Positions 26,806 to 36,582 of a DNA stretch of 64,000 nt are shown in pieces; the stretch's first letter is position 1, and each line of letters opens with the position of its first letter. The notes beneath the pieces were generated by a model. The model was not told the DNA's origin and made no database searches. It was given only the letters and a program-made list of their open reading frames with translations. The translations under genes and the position numbers were made by a program. Source of the DNA: Bacteroidota bacterium (GTDB lineage: Bacteria > Bacteroidota > Bacteroidia > Bacteroidales > JAAAOM01); NCBI GenBank assembly GCA_009908855.1, contig JAAAOM010000031.1, forward strand, positions 1 to 64,000, read 5' to 3'.

Positions 26806-27720
26806 ATGCCCAGAACAAATTTCGATGAACTATTAGAGGCAGGTGTACATTTCGGACACCTGAAAAGAAAGTGGAATCCGCAAATGGCTCCTTATATTTT
26901 TATGGAGAAAAACGGAATTCACATTATTGACCTGCAAAAAACCGAGGCCAAACTTGAAGAAGCATGCAACGCAATGAAGCAAATTGCTGCCGGCGGGCGC
27001 AGAATTCTTTTTGTGGCTACCAAGAAACAGGCCAAAGACATTGTCGCTGAGAAAGTGAAGGCTGTGAACATGCCTTACGTTACGGAACGCTGGCCGGGCG
27101 GGATGTTAACTAATTTTCCCACCATTCGTAAGGCCATTAAAAAAATGACTTCCATTGATAAAATGTCCAAAGATGGAACATTTGATAACCTCTCCAAGAG
27201 GGAAAAACTGCAAATCCAGCGTCAACGGGATAAACTGGACAAAAACCTGGGTAGTATTGCTGATCTTACACGTTTACCAGCAGCCCTTTTTGTGGTTGAT
27301 GTAACCAAAGAATATATTGCGGTTAAAGAAGCCAATCGCTTAAATATCCCGGTTTTTGGATTGGTTGATACCAACTCAAATCCGGTGAATATCGATTTTC
27401 CAATACCTGCAAATGACGATGCATCCAAATCAATAGCCTTGTTAATTGAAATTGTAACCCAATCCATCAAAGAAGGACTGGACGATCGTAAAATGCAACG
27501 CGAAAAAGACACCGAACAGAAAAAAGCAGGTACACCTTCTGATGATGAAGAAGGAGAAGAAGAGACGGAAGAAGATACCGACGCTAAAGAAGCTAAAAAA
27601 GCAAGGGCCCGAAAAGCTGCTTCTCAGGCCAAAAAGTATGAAAGTAGTGACGATGACGATGATGATGAAGTCGCTTCCACTACTTCTGATGATACCGAAG
27701 AATCAGACAATGAAAAATAA
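26806..27720 (+). CDS. rpsB: 30S ribosomal protein S2 with acidic C-terminal extension
   Basis: The first about 225 residues are canonical S2 (LLEAGVHFGHLKRKWNPQMAPYIF, TKKQAKDIVAEK, ERWPGGMLTNF, DTNSNP). The last about 80 residues form a low-complexity tail rich in Asp, Glu and Lys, lengthening the protein to 304 residues against about 240 in E. coli. Such tails occur in Bacteroidota S2. tsf follows after 29 bp, the standard rpsB-tsf pairing. Confidence 0.97.
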   Translation: MPRTNFDELLEAGVHFGHLKRKWNPQMAPYIFMEKNGIHIIDLQKTEAKLEEACNAMKQIAAGGRRILFVATKKQAKDIVAEKVKAVNMPYVTERWPGGMLTNFPTIRKAIKKMTSIDKMSKDGTFDNLSKREKLQIQRQRDKLDKNLGSIADLTRLPAALFVVDVTKEYIAVKEANRLNIPVFGLVDTNSNPVNIDFPIPANDDASKSIALLIEIVTQSIKEGLDDRKMQREKDTEQKKAGTPSDDEEGEEETEEDTDAKEAKKARARKAASQAKKYESSDDDDDDEVASTTSDDTEESDNEK

Positions 27721-27749
27721 AATATTAATAAAAAAATTACTTATAAGTC

Positions 27750-28574
27750 ATGGCTCAAATAACTGCTTCTGATGTAAATAAACTTCGCCAATATACCGGT
27801 GCAGGTATGATGGACTGTAAAAAAGCCCTTGTGGAAGCCGATGGGGATTTTGACAAAGCTGTTGAAGCAATTCGTAAGAAAGGACAATCATTAGCCAATA
27901 AACGTGCTGACCGGGAAGCAAGTGAAGGAGCGGCATTGGCTAAAGTTAATGAGGATGGAACACATGGTGCACTGATTGTGTTAAACTGTGAGACCGATTT
28001 TGTGGCCAAAAATGAGGACTTCCTCAATTTTGCAAATGCTATTTTGGAGGTGGCGATTAACGAAAATCCGAAAGATTTGGATGCTTTGGCGCAATGTAAT
28101 CTCAACGGCAAGTCGATTGCTGATAACATTACGGATCAGATTGGGAAAATTGGCGAAAAACTTCAATTGGCCTATTACGAAAGTATTGATTCACCCTTTG
28201 TAACAGCATATATTCACCCGGGCAATAAAATTGCATCATTGGTTGGATTGAGTAAAAACGTGGATGTACAAATCGGAAAAGATATGGCCATGCAGGTGGC
28301 AGCCATGGACCCGGTGGCCATTGACAAAGAAGGTGTTCCTGCTGAAGAAATTGAAAAAGAAAAAGAAATCGGTCGCGATCAGGCACGTCAGGAAGGTAAG
28401 CCGGAGAATATCATTGAAAAAATTGCCGAAGGTAAACTGCAGAAATTCTTTAAAGAACGTACCCTGTTAAACCAGGATTTTATTAAAGAAAGCAAAACAT
28501 CGGTGCAAAAGTATTTGCAAAGTATTGATAAGGACTTAAACGTATCCGAATTCAAAAGGTACAGTCTTGCTTAA
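27750..28574 (+). CDS. tsf: Elongation factor Ts
   Basis: This 274-residue protein is the nucleotide exchange factor for EF-Tu. The N-terminal UBA-like module has VNKLRQYTGAGMMDCKKAL, and the core has the TDFVAKN motif that contacts EF-Tu. The C-terminal KTSVQKYL block completes the domain. It is followed by a hairpin terminator at 28601-28633. Confidence 0.97.
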   Translation: MAQITASDVNKLRQYTGAGMMDCKKALVEADGDFDKAVEAIRKKGQSLANKRADREASEGAALAKVNEDGTHGALIVLNCETDFVAKNEDFLNFANAILEVAINENPKDLDALAQCNLNGKSIADNITDQIGKIGEKLQLAYYESIDSPFVTAYIHPGNKIASLVGLSKNVDVQIGKDMAMQVAAMDPVAIDKEGVPAEEIEKEKEIGRDQARQEGKPENIIEKIAEGKLQKFFKERTLLNQDFIKESKTSVQKYLQSIDKDLNVSEFKRYSLA

Positions 28575-28600
28575 TAAAATATAAAAGGTATTGAATTATG

Positions 28601-28633
28601 AAGGGATCATGTTACAAATTGATCCCTTTTTTT
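28601..28633 (+). terminator. Rho-independent terminator after tsf
   Basis: Stem AAGGGATCA (28601-28609) and TGATCCCTT (28620-28628) pair over 9 bp with a 10-base loop. The T tract runs on to 28633. It closes the rpsB-tsf unit. Confidence 0.8.
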
Positions 28634-28644
28634 GATTTATTCGG

Positions 28645-28674
28645 CTGATAAATAGTTCGGAAAAACTATATTTG
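28645..28674 (+). promoter_or_regulatory. Promoter of pyrH
   Basis: TATATTTG at 28667-28674 fits the -7 consensus exactly. CTG at 28645-28647 lies 19 bp upstream where TTG is expected. The pyrH ATG follows 41 bp after the -7 box. Confidence 0.55.
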
Positions 28675-28715
28675 AACACATATACTTATTACGACTAATA
28701 TTTTGATAGGCGGTT

Positions 28716-29420
28716 ATGAAATATAAACGGGTTTTACTTAAATTAAGTGGCGAGGCCCTAATGGGCGAAAGTAATTATGGTATTGATGCCAACCGGTTGC
28801 ATGAATATGCTGAACAGATTAAAGAAGCATCCCAATCAGGCGCCAAAATTGGCGTTGTTTTTGGGGGAGGAAATATATTTCGTGGATTAAAAGGTGTAAG
28901 TGCCGGATACGACCGTATAAAAGGCGATTATATGGGTATGTTAGCTACCGTAATCAATGGTCTGGCCCTGCAATCGGCTCTGGAAAGTATGGATGTACCT
29001 ACACGTTTGATGACTGCCTTTAATATGGAGCCTGTTGCCGAACGTTATGCACCCAAGCCTATGGAAGATGCCTTTGCCAGGTCGGAAGTGGTTATTTTTT
29101 CTGCCGGAACAGGGAATCCCTATTTCACTACTGATACTGCTTCAGCCTTAAGAGCCGTTGAAATGCAGGCCGATATCCTTTTAAAAGGAACACGTGTTGA
29201 TGGCGTATATACGGCCGATCCGGAAAAAGATACAAATGCCACCAAATTTGATGAGATTACATTCGATGCGGTTTATGAAAAAGGTTTGAAAGTAATGGAT
29301 TTAACCGCATTTACTATGTGTAAAGAAAACAACCTCCCCATTATGGTTTTTGACATGAATACCAAAGGAAACCTGAAAAAAGTACTTCAGGGCGAACCAA
29401 TCGGGACGATTATTCATTAG
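28716..29420 (+). CDS. pyrH: Uridylate kinase (UMP kinase)
   Basis: This 234-residue amino-acid-kinase-fold protein phosphorylates UMP to UDP. It shows KLSGEALMG at the N-terminus, GGGNIFRG for nucleotide binding, RLMTAFNMEPVAE, and STGTGNP-like SAGTGNPYFTTD with downstream KGTRVDGVYTADP. Length and motifs match bacterial PyrH. frr follows, separated by a promoter-containing gap of 78 bp. Confidence 0.97.
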   Translation: MKYKRVLLKLSGEALMGESNYGIDANRLHEYAEQIKEASQSGAKIGVVFGGGNIFRGLKGVSAGYDRIKGDYMGMLATVINGLALQSALESMDVPTRLMTAFNMEPVAERYAPKPMEDAFARSEVVIFSAGTGNPYFTTDTASALRAVEMQADILLKGTRVDGVYTADPEKDTNATKFDEITFDAVYEKGLKVMDLTAFTMCKENNLPIMVFDMNTKGNLKKVLQGEPIGTIIH

Positions 29421-29448
29421 TTAATAACCAAAATATTAAATAGCAGTC

Positions 29449-29476
29449 TTGATAAATGCATATTTTTTTAAATTTG
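29449..29476 (+). promoter_or_regulatory. Promoter of frr
   Basis: TTG (29449-29451) and TAAATTTG (29469-29476) are spaced by 17 bp, within the range of Bacteroidota promoters. It lies in the gap between pyrH and frr. Confidence 0.55.
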
Positions 29477-29498
29477 TAATCAGATAAACATACCCGAA

Positions 29499-30062
29499 AT
29501 GGAAGAAGAATTACAAATGAGCATTGAAATTGCTCAGGAAAAAATGGATAAGGCTGTTGATCATTTGATTGATGAACTGGCCAAAATGCGTGCCGGTAAA
29601 GCCAATCCGTCTATGCTGAATGGCATTACCGTTGAGTATTACGGTGTAAATACTCCGCTTTCACAAGTATCCAACATCAATACACCGGATGCACGAACCA
29701 TTGCTATTCAGCCCTGGGAAAAAGGCATGATTGAACCTATTGAAAAAGCTATTCTGGCCTCAAAATTGGGTATAACACCTGTTAATAACGGGGAAATTAT
29801 TCGTATTGTGTTACCCCCTTTAACCGAGGAACGCAGAAAGGAATTGGTTAAATATGTAAAATCAAGTGGTGAGAATACCAAAGTTAGTATTCGTACTGCC
29901 CGCAAAGAAGCCAATGACGAATTGAAAAACCTTCAAAAAGATGGTGCAGCCGAAGACATTGTGAAAGAAGCTGAAGATAAAGTGCAGGAAATTACCAACA
30001 AGTTCTCAAAGAAAGTAGATGAGCTGATAGAAAGTAAGGAAAACGATATATTAACGCTTTAA
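29499..30062 (+). CDS. frr: Ribosome recycling factor
   Basis: This 187-residue protein has the RRF pattern. The N-terminal helix contains the KMDKAVDHLIDELAKMRAGKANPSML block. The beta domain has YYGVNTPLSQVSNI and RTIAIQPWEK, and RIVLPPLTEERRKELVKYVK follows. It releases ribosomes after termination together with EF-G. The gene order pyrH-frr is the usual one. Confidence 0.97.
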   Translation: MEEELQMSIEIAQEKMDKAVDHLIDELAKMRAGKANPSMLNGITVEYYGVNTPLSQVSNINTPDARTIAIQPWEKGMIEPIEKAILASKLGITPVNNGEIIRIVLPPLTEERRKELVKYVKSSGENTKVSIRTARKEANDELKNLQKDGAAEDIVKEAEDKVQEITNKFSKKVDELIESKENDILTL

Positions 30063-30152
30063 CAGGCCGCGGGTTGAAGTGAAAATAGTGATCGTATCAT
30101 TTTTTCATCCTGAAAAACAGAAATAAAATGGTGAATGATGTTGAAGATTCGA

Positions 30153-32075
30153 TCAGCCTACACTTGACAGCACTTTGGGGACCAGCAGTTTTTTAACTTC
30201 TTTATAAATGCTGTCTTCATCTAAACCGCATTCCTGCCTTAATTGTTCAGGACTACCGTGGTCTACAAACCGATCAGGTATACCCATTCTTTTAAGGGTG
30301 CTCTGGTAACCGTTTTCAACCATAAACTCAACAACGGCACTGCCAAAACCACCTACAACGGTTCCATCTTCAATGGTTACAACATATTTATATTTGGCGA
30401 AAACCTGGTGCAGTAGTTCTTCATCAAGCGGTTTGGCAAAGCGCATATCGAAATGGGCTACACTAAAATGATTTTTATTGAGTTTATGAATGGCCCGGGC
30501 TGCAATATTGCCAATTGCACCAATACTTAATATGGCAATGTCATGTCCGTCAGTGAGTTTTCGGCCTTTGCCAACGGGTATTTCTTCGAAAGGTTGTTGC
30601 CAGCTTTTGAGTACACCCCTGCCTCTTGGATATCGAATTACAAACGGGCCTTTATTGGAACACTGAGCGGTGTACATCATGTTTCTCAATTCTTTTTCGT
30701 TCAGCGGTGATGCTATGGTTATGCCGGGGATGAGTCGCATGTATGCCAGGTCAAAAGCACCATGATGGGTTGCTCCGTCATCACCCACCAATCCGGCACG
30801 GTCCAGGCAAAAAACAACATTCAGATTTTGCAGGGCCACATCGTGGATAACCTGATCAAAAGCACGTTGCATAAATGATGAATAGATATTGCAGAAGGGT
30901 AGTATACCTTGTGTGGCCAGACCGGCTGAGAAGGTAACGGCATGCTGTTCGGCAATACCCACATCAAATGCTCTCTCGGGAAGGGCGTCCATCAATATTT
31001 TTAATGAGCAGCCGGTGGGCATAGCAGGGGTGATACCAACTATTTTTTCATGTTGACGGGCCAGTTCAAGCAGGGTATGCCCAAATACATCCTGGAATCT
31101 GGCCGGTTCGGGATCGTTGGTTTTAACCTTTAATATCTCGCCGGTATATTTATCAAATTTTCCGGGTGCATGGAAGGCCGTCTGGAATAATTCAGCCTGT
31201 TTAAATCCTTTGCCTTTCTTGGTTAGTACATGCAGCAGCTTGGGTCCTGGTATGTCTTTAAGGTCTTCCAGCAGCTTGGCCAGGTGTGTAACATCATGGC
31301 CATCAACCGGGCCAAAATACCTGAAATTTAACGATTCAAATAAATTACTTTGCTTCAGCAGTACCGATTTAACGGCATTTTCCAATTTTCGGGCGTGGGA
31401 GCGGGCATGTGGGGCTACTTTTTCAATTTTGCCAAATAAATGCCACATATCAGATTTAAACTTATTATAAGTCCGGGACGTGGTAATGTCCACCAAATAT
31501 TCGTTCAAAGCACCTACATTGGGATCAATGGCCATATTGTTATCATTCAGTATTACCAGTAAATCGGTATTCTGTGAACCGGCATTATTGAGTCCTTCAA
31601 AAGCCAATCCGCCGGTAAGTGAGCCATCTCCAATAACAGCAATAACCTTGCGATTGTCATGATTGATTTTACCGGCATTGGCAATGCCCAGTGCTGCCGA
31701 TATGGAGGTTGACGAATGCCCCACCCCAAAAGCATCAAATTCACTTTCGCTCATCTTCGGAAAACCACTGATGCCGCCATATTTACGGTTGGTATGAAAA
31801 ACATCGCGCCGACCGGTGAGTATCTTATGGCTGTATGCCTGATGGCCGACATCCCAAATAATTTTATCATGTGGGGTTTGAAATACATAATGTAAAGCTA
31901 CCGTTAGCTCAACCACACCAAGACTGGCCCCAAAATGTCCCGGATTGGATGACAGTATATCGATTAAAAAACTACGAATTTCACCGCATACCTGCAATAA
32001 ATCTTCATACGAATATTTTTTCAGATCATCGGGTGTCCGGATACTATTGAGCAGGTTGTTTTTTGCGCTGGTCAT
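30153..32075 (-). CDS. dxs: 1-deoxy-D-xylulose-5-phosphate synthase
   Basis: This 640-residue thiamine-diphosphate enzyme makes DXP from pyruvate and glyceraldehyde 3-phosphate, the entry to the MEP isoprenoid route. GDGSLTGG with downstream NDNNMAI is the ThDP/Mg motif, HGPVDGHD-like FGPVDGHD follows, and [17 protein letters not shown] carries the catalytic Glu. A -7-like TACATTTG occurs on the minus strand at 32116-32109. The gene is divergent from the OmpA lipoprotein. Confidence 0.97.
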   Translation of the reverse strand: MTSAKNNLLNSIRTPDDLKKYSYEDLLQVCGEIRSFLIDILSSNPGHFGASLGVVELTVALHYVFQTPHDKIIWDVGHQAYSHKILTGRRDVFHTNRKYGGISGFPKMSESEFDAFGVGHSSTSISAALGIANAGKINHDNRKVIAVIGDGSLTGGLAFEGLNNAGSQNTDLLVILNDNNMAIDPNVGALNEYLVDITTSRTYNKFKSDMWHLFGKIEKVAPHARSHARKLENAVKSVLLKQSNLFESLNFRYFGPVDGHDVTHLAKLLEDLKDIPGPKLLHVLTKKGKGFKQAELFQTAFHAPGKFDKYTGEILKVKTNDPEPARFQDVFGHTLLELARQHEKIVGITPAMPTGCSLKILMDALPERAFDVGIAEQHAVTFSAGLATQGILPFCNIYSSFMQRAFDQVIHDVALQNLNVVFCLDRAGLVGDDGATHHGAFDLAYMRLIPGITIASPLNEKELRNMMYTAQCSNKGPFVIRYPRGRGVLKSWQQPFEEIPVGKGRKLTDGHDIAILSIGAIGNIAARAIHKLNKNHFSVAHFDMRFAKPLDEELLHQVFAKYKYVVTIEDGTVVGGFGSAVVEFMVENGYQSTLKRMGIPDRFVDHGSPEQLRQECGLDEDSIYKEVKKLLVPKVLSSVG

Positions 32076-32283
32076 GTGTTGTGCTTTCGATAATCAGTAT
32101 AATATTAGCAAATGTAGCACTTTCTTATCTTATTATTGTGCATAATTATTTAGAAATTATCTTGATTACCTGATTATGATGCATGGTATTTTTTAATTTT
32201 GAAGGAACCATCGGTATGGTAAATTGGAAGTCATACTAATTTTTAAATGGATGGGTTCTTATAATAAACTAAAATCAGCCAGG

Positions 32284-33291
32284 ATGAAGAATAACATTAT
32301 TCCATTTATTTTTATTTTATCAGCGATTGTTTCATGTGTACCGGCATCGAAATTTACGGAGTTACAACAGGAAAAAGAACGTTGCGTGGAAGAAAGGGAG
32401 TTCCTGAAAAAGAAAAATGAAGAGCTTTCTGTTGAAAATACCGAACTGAAAGATTATAAGAACAGGACATCGGGCATCCTGGATAAACTTGCCAAAGATA
32501 CCCTGTCTATGCACAGGGAACTTGCAGATTTGGAAGACCGCTATAATCAATTAATGCAGGAATATGAGGCCATACAGGAAACACAGGAAACACTGTTAAA
32601 AGGATCAGCGCGGGAAACCAAGCGTTTGTTAAATCAAATACAGGCATCACAGGATGATTTGCAACAACGGGAAGATGAGCTGATGCAACTGGCCGGGCAG
32701 TTGGATGAAAAAAAGAAAAGACTTGATAACCTGCAATACGAATTGGAAAAACGCAATGCACGCCTGTTGGAACTGGAGCATATACTCAGTCGTAAGGATT
32801 CAGCTGTAAATGCGCTAAAACAAAAGGTTCAACAGGCATTACTGGGCTTTCAGGATCAGGGGTTATCCGTTACGCAAAAAAATGGTAAAGTATATGTTTC
32901 ACTGGAGGAAAAACTACTGTTTGGATCGGGCAGCACAGTGGTTGATGCCAATGGAGTAAGGGCATTAAAGAGCCTGTCCGGCGTATTGGAACAAAATCCG
33001 GATATCAATATAATGATTGAAGGCCATACCGATGATGTGCCGGTTATTGAGAGTGAACGTATGAAGGATAACTGGGATTTAAGTGTCCTGCGCGCGACTT
33101 CTATTGTGCGCATTTTACTGGAAAATTCAACCATTGATCCGCAACGCCTGACAGTCGCCGGACGCGGTGAATACCTGCCATTAGACCCGCGTAAAACGGA
33201 TGAAGCACGACGAATAAATCGTCGTACTGAAATCATCCTCACACCCGATTTGGATGAATTATTTGATATTCTCGACAATACAAGCATTTAA
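32284..33291 (+). CDS. OmpA-family lipoprotein with coiled coil
   Basis: I start at ATG 32284 because it begins a lipoprotein signal peptide with Cys18 as acceptor (AIVSC); the frame extends 20 codons upstream without such a signal. Residues about 25-195 form a long coiled coil rich in Glu, Lys, Gln and Leu. The C-terminal about 115 residues are an OmpA domain with MIEGHTDDVP and the NRRTEI end that binds peptidoglycan diaminopimelate. It should tether the outer membrane to the wall. Confidence 0.9.
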   Translation: MKNNIIPFIFILSAIVSCVPASKFTELQQEKERCVEEREFLKKKNEELSVENTELKDYKNRTSGILDKLAKDTLSMHRELADLEDRYNQLMQEYEAIQETQETLLKGSARETKRLLNQIQASQDDLQQREDELMQLAGQLDEKKKRLDNLQYELEKRNARLLELEHILSRKDSAVNALKQKVQQALLGFQDQGLSVTQKNGKVYVSLEEKLLFGSGSTVVDANGVRALKSLSGVLEQNPDINIMIEGHTDDVPVIESERMKDNWDLSVLRATSIVRILLENSTIDPQRLTVAGRGEYLPLDPRKTDEARRINRRTEIILTPDLDELFDILDNTSI

Positions 33292-33303
33292 AAAAATACG
33301 GAA

Positions 33304-34428
33304 ATGCAGGTTCAACAGATGGTGTATAGCAAGGACGATTCATTCAGGAAAACAAACTACACCATCGAAAATTCGGTTGACAGATATTCTGATCGGATGG
33401 CCTGTTTAAACTATCTTATTACCGAAATAAGATATGTATGGGGATACATTACCTTACAAAAATTGTTGAATCTGGTGAAATTAAAAATCTCATATGGCGT
33501 GTCAGTATTTTTTAGACGACCCTTGCAATGGGGACTTCCTGCGAGCATTGCCATTGAGCCTACTTCGGTTTGCAACCTGGCTTGTCCGGAGTGTCCGTCA
33601 GGTAATGGTTCGCTGATTAGACGACGGGGGAATATATCCTGGTCGTTATTTACCAAATGTGTTAATGAGCTCAAAAACCATTTATTATCAGCCACCCTTT
33701 ATTTTCAGGGCGAGCCATTTTTAAATCCGCATATATTTGAGATGATTGCTTATCTTAAGCGAATGCGCATTTATTCCATCACCTCTACCAACGCCCAGTT
33801 TTTGTCGCCTAAAAATTGTGATAAGCTCGTAAAAAGCGGGCTCAATCGTATTATTGTCTCGTTAGACGGAACAGACCAGAAATCGTATGCGAAATACCGA
33901 ATTGGTGGTAGTTATAGCAAAGTTATTGAAGGCATTCAAAACCTGGTTGCCGCGAAAAAAAGTCAGCGGAAAAAACAACCCGTTATATATTTACAATTTC
34001 TGGTTTTCAGGCACAATGAGCATCAGGTAAAAGAGGTAAAGCAATTGGGCAGGCAATTGGGAGTAGATAAGGTATCCATCAAAGCACCACAGGTGTATGA
34101 TCCGGAACAAAACAATAACATGCTAACTTCCATACCGAAATATACACGCTATCAAAAAAATGAAAATGGGCAATATCAACTAAAAGGCAAATTAAAGAAT
34201 AAATGTTGGCGCAGTTGGCAGAACCCGGTTATCACTGTTGACGGAGCATTATTGCCCTGTTGCTTTGACAAGGATGCCCGTTACACTTACGGAAATATTA
34301 AAAATTCGGACATACAACAAATGTGGACAAGTAAAAATGCCATTCAGTTTAAAAAAACGATATTAAAGAACCGCAGCCAGTTTGATATTTGCCGCAATTG
34401 TACCGAAGGCATAAAATACATGCATTGA
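33304..34428 (+). CDS. Radical SAM / SPASM domain protein
   Basis: The 374-residue protein has the radical SAM cluster motif Cys90-x3-Cys94-x2-Cys97 (CNLACPEC) after IAIEPTSV. A YFQGEP block and SLDGTDQKSY follow. The C-terminus has the SPASM-type Cys set (KCWRSW, LLPCCF, ICRNC), for a second iron-sulfur cluster. Such enzymes modify peptides or mature proteins, or act in cofactor and polysaccharide pathways. The neighbours give no RiPP precursor close by, so the substrate is unknown. Confidence 0.88.
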   Translation: MQVQQMVYSKDDSFRKTNYTIENSVDRYSDRMACLNYLITEIRYVWGYITLQKLLNLVKLKISYGVSVFFRRPLQWGLPASIAIEPTSVCNLACPECPSGNGSLIRRRGNISWSLFTKCVNELKNHLLSATLYFQGEPFLNPHIFEMIAYLKRMRIYSITSTNAQFLSPKNCDKLVKSGLNRIIVSLDGTDQKSYAKYRIGGSYSKVIEGIQNLVAAKKSQRKKQPVIYLQFLVFRHNEHQVKEVKQLGRQLGVDKVSIKAPQVYDPEQNNNMLTSIPKYTRYQKNENGQYQLKGKLKNKCWRSWQNPVITVDGALLPCCFDKDARYTYGNIKNSDIQQMWTSKNAIQFKKTILKNRSQFDICRNCTEGIKYMH

Positions 34429-34431
34429 GAA

Positions 34432-35202
34432 ATGAAGGTAGATGGAGATATGTATAGATATGGCTACCAGGGACAATTTGCTGAAGACGAGACAGAGGAG
34501 ACCGGGTACAACAGCTTCGAGGCCCGGATGTTTGATGCCAAAATTGGCAGGTGGACTACAATGGACCCATATGCTCAGTATTATAGCCCTTATTTAAGTA
34601 TGGGCAATAATCCAATTAGTAGTATTGACCCGGATGGTGGTTTGGATGATGGATACCAAGTATCATCTAATGGAGAGATTAATAAAATTAGTAATGAAGG
34701 CGGAGTGACCAAAGATTTCCTTTACAATAGCAATATGACAAAAAAAATAGAGATAAATGATTTGAGTATAATGCCAAGTTTGGAAAAACAGGGAGTGAGC
34801 CAAGAGGGATATGGAATGCATTCTGCTGTAAGCACAAATAAAATTGAGATGTTTAAAACCTTTGATTTTGTTTCTACTTCTAGTAATGTAGAATGGTCAA
34901 TGATAGGTTTAAATAATGGCAAATATTCTTTATCAACTTTTAATGTAGATTACGTAGCTCCTGGAATATATTCACATGGTTATGCAGAAAAAGCTATTAA
35001 ATTTGACATACATAGTCATGCAAGAATTAATGGAAAATTTGGAGCGTCCCCTGGAGATAAGAGTTATTATAAAATGAAAGGCATAAAGATACCTCATTTT
35101 GTTTTTGAGAAAGAAAATAGAGGATTATATCAATATAATGGATATGGGTCTAGTTCTGAGGGAAAAATGAATTCATATGGAGATTTTCTAAATAAGTTTT
35201 AA
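34432..35202 (+). CDS. Orphan Rhs C-terminal tip with JAMM-type toxin domain
   Basis: Residues 8-70 are the Rhs core C-terminal module (YRYGYQGQFAEDE, FEARMFDAKIGRWTTMDP, YLSMGNNPISSIDPDG), which in full Rhs proteins precedes the variable toxin. Residues about 71-256 are the tip. His194-x-His196-x9-Ser206-x2-Asp209, with Glu154 upstream, matches the JAMM/JAB metalloprotease zinc motif, a known toxin class of polymorphic systems. No YD repeats or signal precede it and it begins 3 bp after a radical SAM gene. It is therefore a displaced tip cassette, not a complete secreted toxin. The next gene is the probable immunity protein. Confidence 0.78.
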   Translation: MKVDGDMYRYGYQGQFAEDETEETGYNSFEARMFDAKIGRWTTMDPYAQYYSPYLSMGNNPISSIDPDGGLDDGYQVSSNGEINKISNEGGVTKDFLYNSNMTKKIEINDLSIMPSLEKQGVSQEGYGMHSAVSTNKIEMFKTFDFVSTSSNVEWSMIGLNNGKYSLSTFNVDYVAPGIYSHGYAEKAIKFDIHSHARINGKFGASPGDKSYYKMKGIKIPHFVFEKENRGLYQYNGYGSSSEGKMNSYGDFLNKF

Positions 35203-35210
35203 CTGCAAAA

Positions 35211-35678
35211 ATGAAGTCCACATTATTATTACTTTTATTTGGAATTATTCTAGTCAGTACCATTGGTTCAAAAAGAATCAATGATAGTGATTATGTTAAA
35301 CAAGCCACTGATACAATACGTTTAAATGACTTGGTAATTAATAATACTTTTGAATTAGAGTTACGTTCTTTTATTTCAATAATTGATTCTCTTCCAAGAA
35401 GTAAGGAGTTGCAAAATGTTATAACAATTACTTTTAATCATAAAAATTATTGTGAGATTACATTATCTTCGAATTATTACTATGATTTTGAAGAATTGGT
35501 AGGTTTTTTCGTATTTAATGATTATTTGCTTGCGTTTTATGAAAACAACGAATGCACAAACAATCTTCTTTGCAAAAGTCTTTTAGTTAAAGAAGCTCCG
35601 CGAAAATATAAACATGTTAACAATGTAATATATAAACCATATAACGCGACTTATAAAAAAATAATACTCCCCAACTAA
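35211..35678 (+). CDS. Putative immunity protein of the JAMM-type Rhs tip
   Basis: This 155-residue protein has an N-terminal hydrophobic signal-like stretch (LLLLLFGIILVS) followed by a soluble, acidic domain with Tyr- and Asn-rich segments. I recognise no family. It starts 8 bp after the toxin tip and is strongly AT-rich like it, as expected of a cassette partner. An envelope location would suit a toxin acting outside the cytoplasm. The assignment rests on context. Its last three codons lie inside the left copy of a direct repeat. Confidence 0.5.
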   Translation: MKSTLLLLLFGIILVSTIGSKRINDSDYVKQATDTIRLNDLVINNTFELELRSFISIIDSLPRSKELQNVITITFNHKNYCEITLSSNYYYDFEELVGFFVFNDYLLAFYENNECTNNLLCKSLLVKEAPRKYKHVNNVIYKPYNATYKKIILPN

Positions 35679-35959
35679 GCGTAGAATAAAATAAAAAAAC
35701 GAAAACTGAGCGTCAGCATTTGCTACGCTCATTGATTTGTGTAGCATTTGCTACATGCTATTAAGCCGGGTAAGCTTGCCTGGTTGTAGTCTCTTAAATA
35801 GGTATCAATAATATTTCTCCCGCAATTAGCGCAAGCATCCGCTTGTGCTCCTGCTAGTCCGGGCATACAAAAATAAAACAAATGGCTGGTTCGAGCTTGT
35901 AGCTCGGACTACCATTGATAAAACGAAATAAGCCTTGCAGGAATGTAGGTTTTTTTATA
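35668..35959 (+). repeat. Direct repeat, left copy (about 290 bp)
   Basis: From TCCCCAACTAAGC onward this sequence recurs at 37448-37712. Shared blocks are the AGCGTCAGCATTTGCT segment, the CTATTAAGCCGGGTAAGCTT segment, the AGTCTCTTAAATAGGTATCA segment and the AACAAATGGCTGGTTCG segment. The left copy has an extra 30-base insert with an inverted repeat (GCGCAAGC/GCTTGTGC). It starts in the immunity gene's last codons and resembles a conserved 3' tail of Rhs cassettes. It also fills most of the 310-bp gap after that gene. Confidence 0.8.
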
Positions 35960-35988
35960 CCAAGGCGAAATATTAACTTTGCCGGATC

Positions 35989-36159
35989 ATGAGCCGGAGC
36001 CATAAAAATAGCCATTCACTAGTGCCAAGCTGGTTTAAGCGTTTGCAGATGCGTTCGCAGAAACAAAAGCAAAAAGCAAGCGACAGGAAATTATTTGAAA
36101 ACTCCGAAGCAGAACCAGCAGCTAAATTTAAGAAATCACACCGTTGGGATTGGTTTTAG
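35989..36159 (+). CDS. Small basic protein, 56 aa
   Basis: This ORF runs from ATG 35989 to TAG 36159 and codes for a Lys/Arg/Ser-rich protein. It starts MSRSHKN and ends HRWDWF. The start MSR-x-x-K and the aromatic end resemble small conserved basic proteins seen beside Rhs elements in Bacteroidota, but I cannot name the family. It ends 6 bp before the PIN gene, which is convergent on the other strand. Confidence 0.45.
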   Translation: MSRSHKNSHSLVPSWFKRLQMRSQKQKQKASDRKLFENSEAEPAAKFKKSHRWDWF

Positions 36160-36165
36160 GCTAAT

Positions 36166-36582
36166 TCAATTAAAAGGATTTACAATGATAAGGCTGTTTT
36201 CAATAACCTGTTCGTCTTGCATATCCTCCGAATAAAGGGTGCTGCAACCGCATTCAAGGGCTGCGGCAATGATTAAGCTGTCGTAGAATGAGAAACCGTA
36301 CCTATCAGCAATATTACAAGCTGCCAATATTGTATCATTTTTATTCGTATGCAGAACGTTATTTGTTGCCGCTTCTTCAAGGACTTTAGATATCTCTTTC
36401 CAAGTATGTTTGAACTTCCTGGTCAATGTATTAGCAGCTTCTTGTAAAACTTGGGTACTTATTGTTGTCTCGTTTTCAGAAATAATCCTTTGTGCAATTT
36501 TTTGCTTTTTCGGTTCCACATCAGAATGTGCGTAGATAATAATATTTGTGTCAAGAAAATGTTTACCGCTGGTTTGCTTCAT
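36166..36582 (-). CDS. PIN-domain toxin (VapC-like)
   Basis: This 138-residue protein has the PIN fold acidic residues Asp11 (LDTN), Glu48, Asp101 (FYDSLI) and Asp120. Family members are Mg-dependent ribonucleases in toxin-antitoxin pairs. The N-terminus overlaps the antitoxin gene by 20 bp. All four acidic positions are present, so it is likely functional. Confidence 0.9.
   Translation of the reverse strand: MKQTSGKHFLDTNIIIYAHSDVEPKKQKIAQRIISENETTISTQVLQEAANTLTRKFKHTWKEISKVLEEAATNNVLHTNKNDTILAACNIADRYGFSFYDSLIIAAALECGCSTLYSEDMQDEQVIENSLIIVNPFN

Noticed and set aside
27222-27512. Antisense ORFs in rpsB, tsf and other core genes
   Set aside because: All are shadows opposite well-identified conserved genes.
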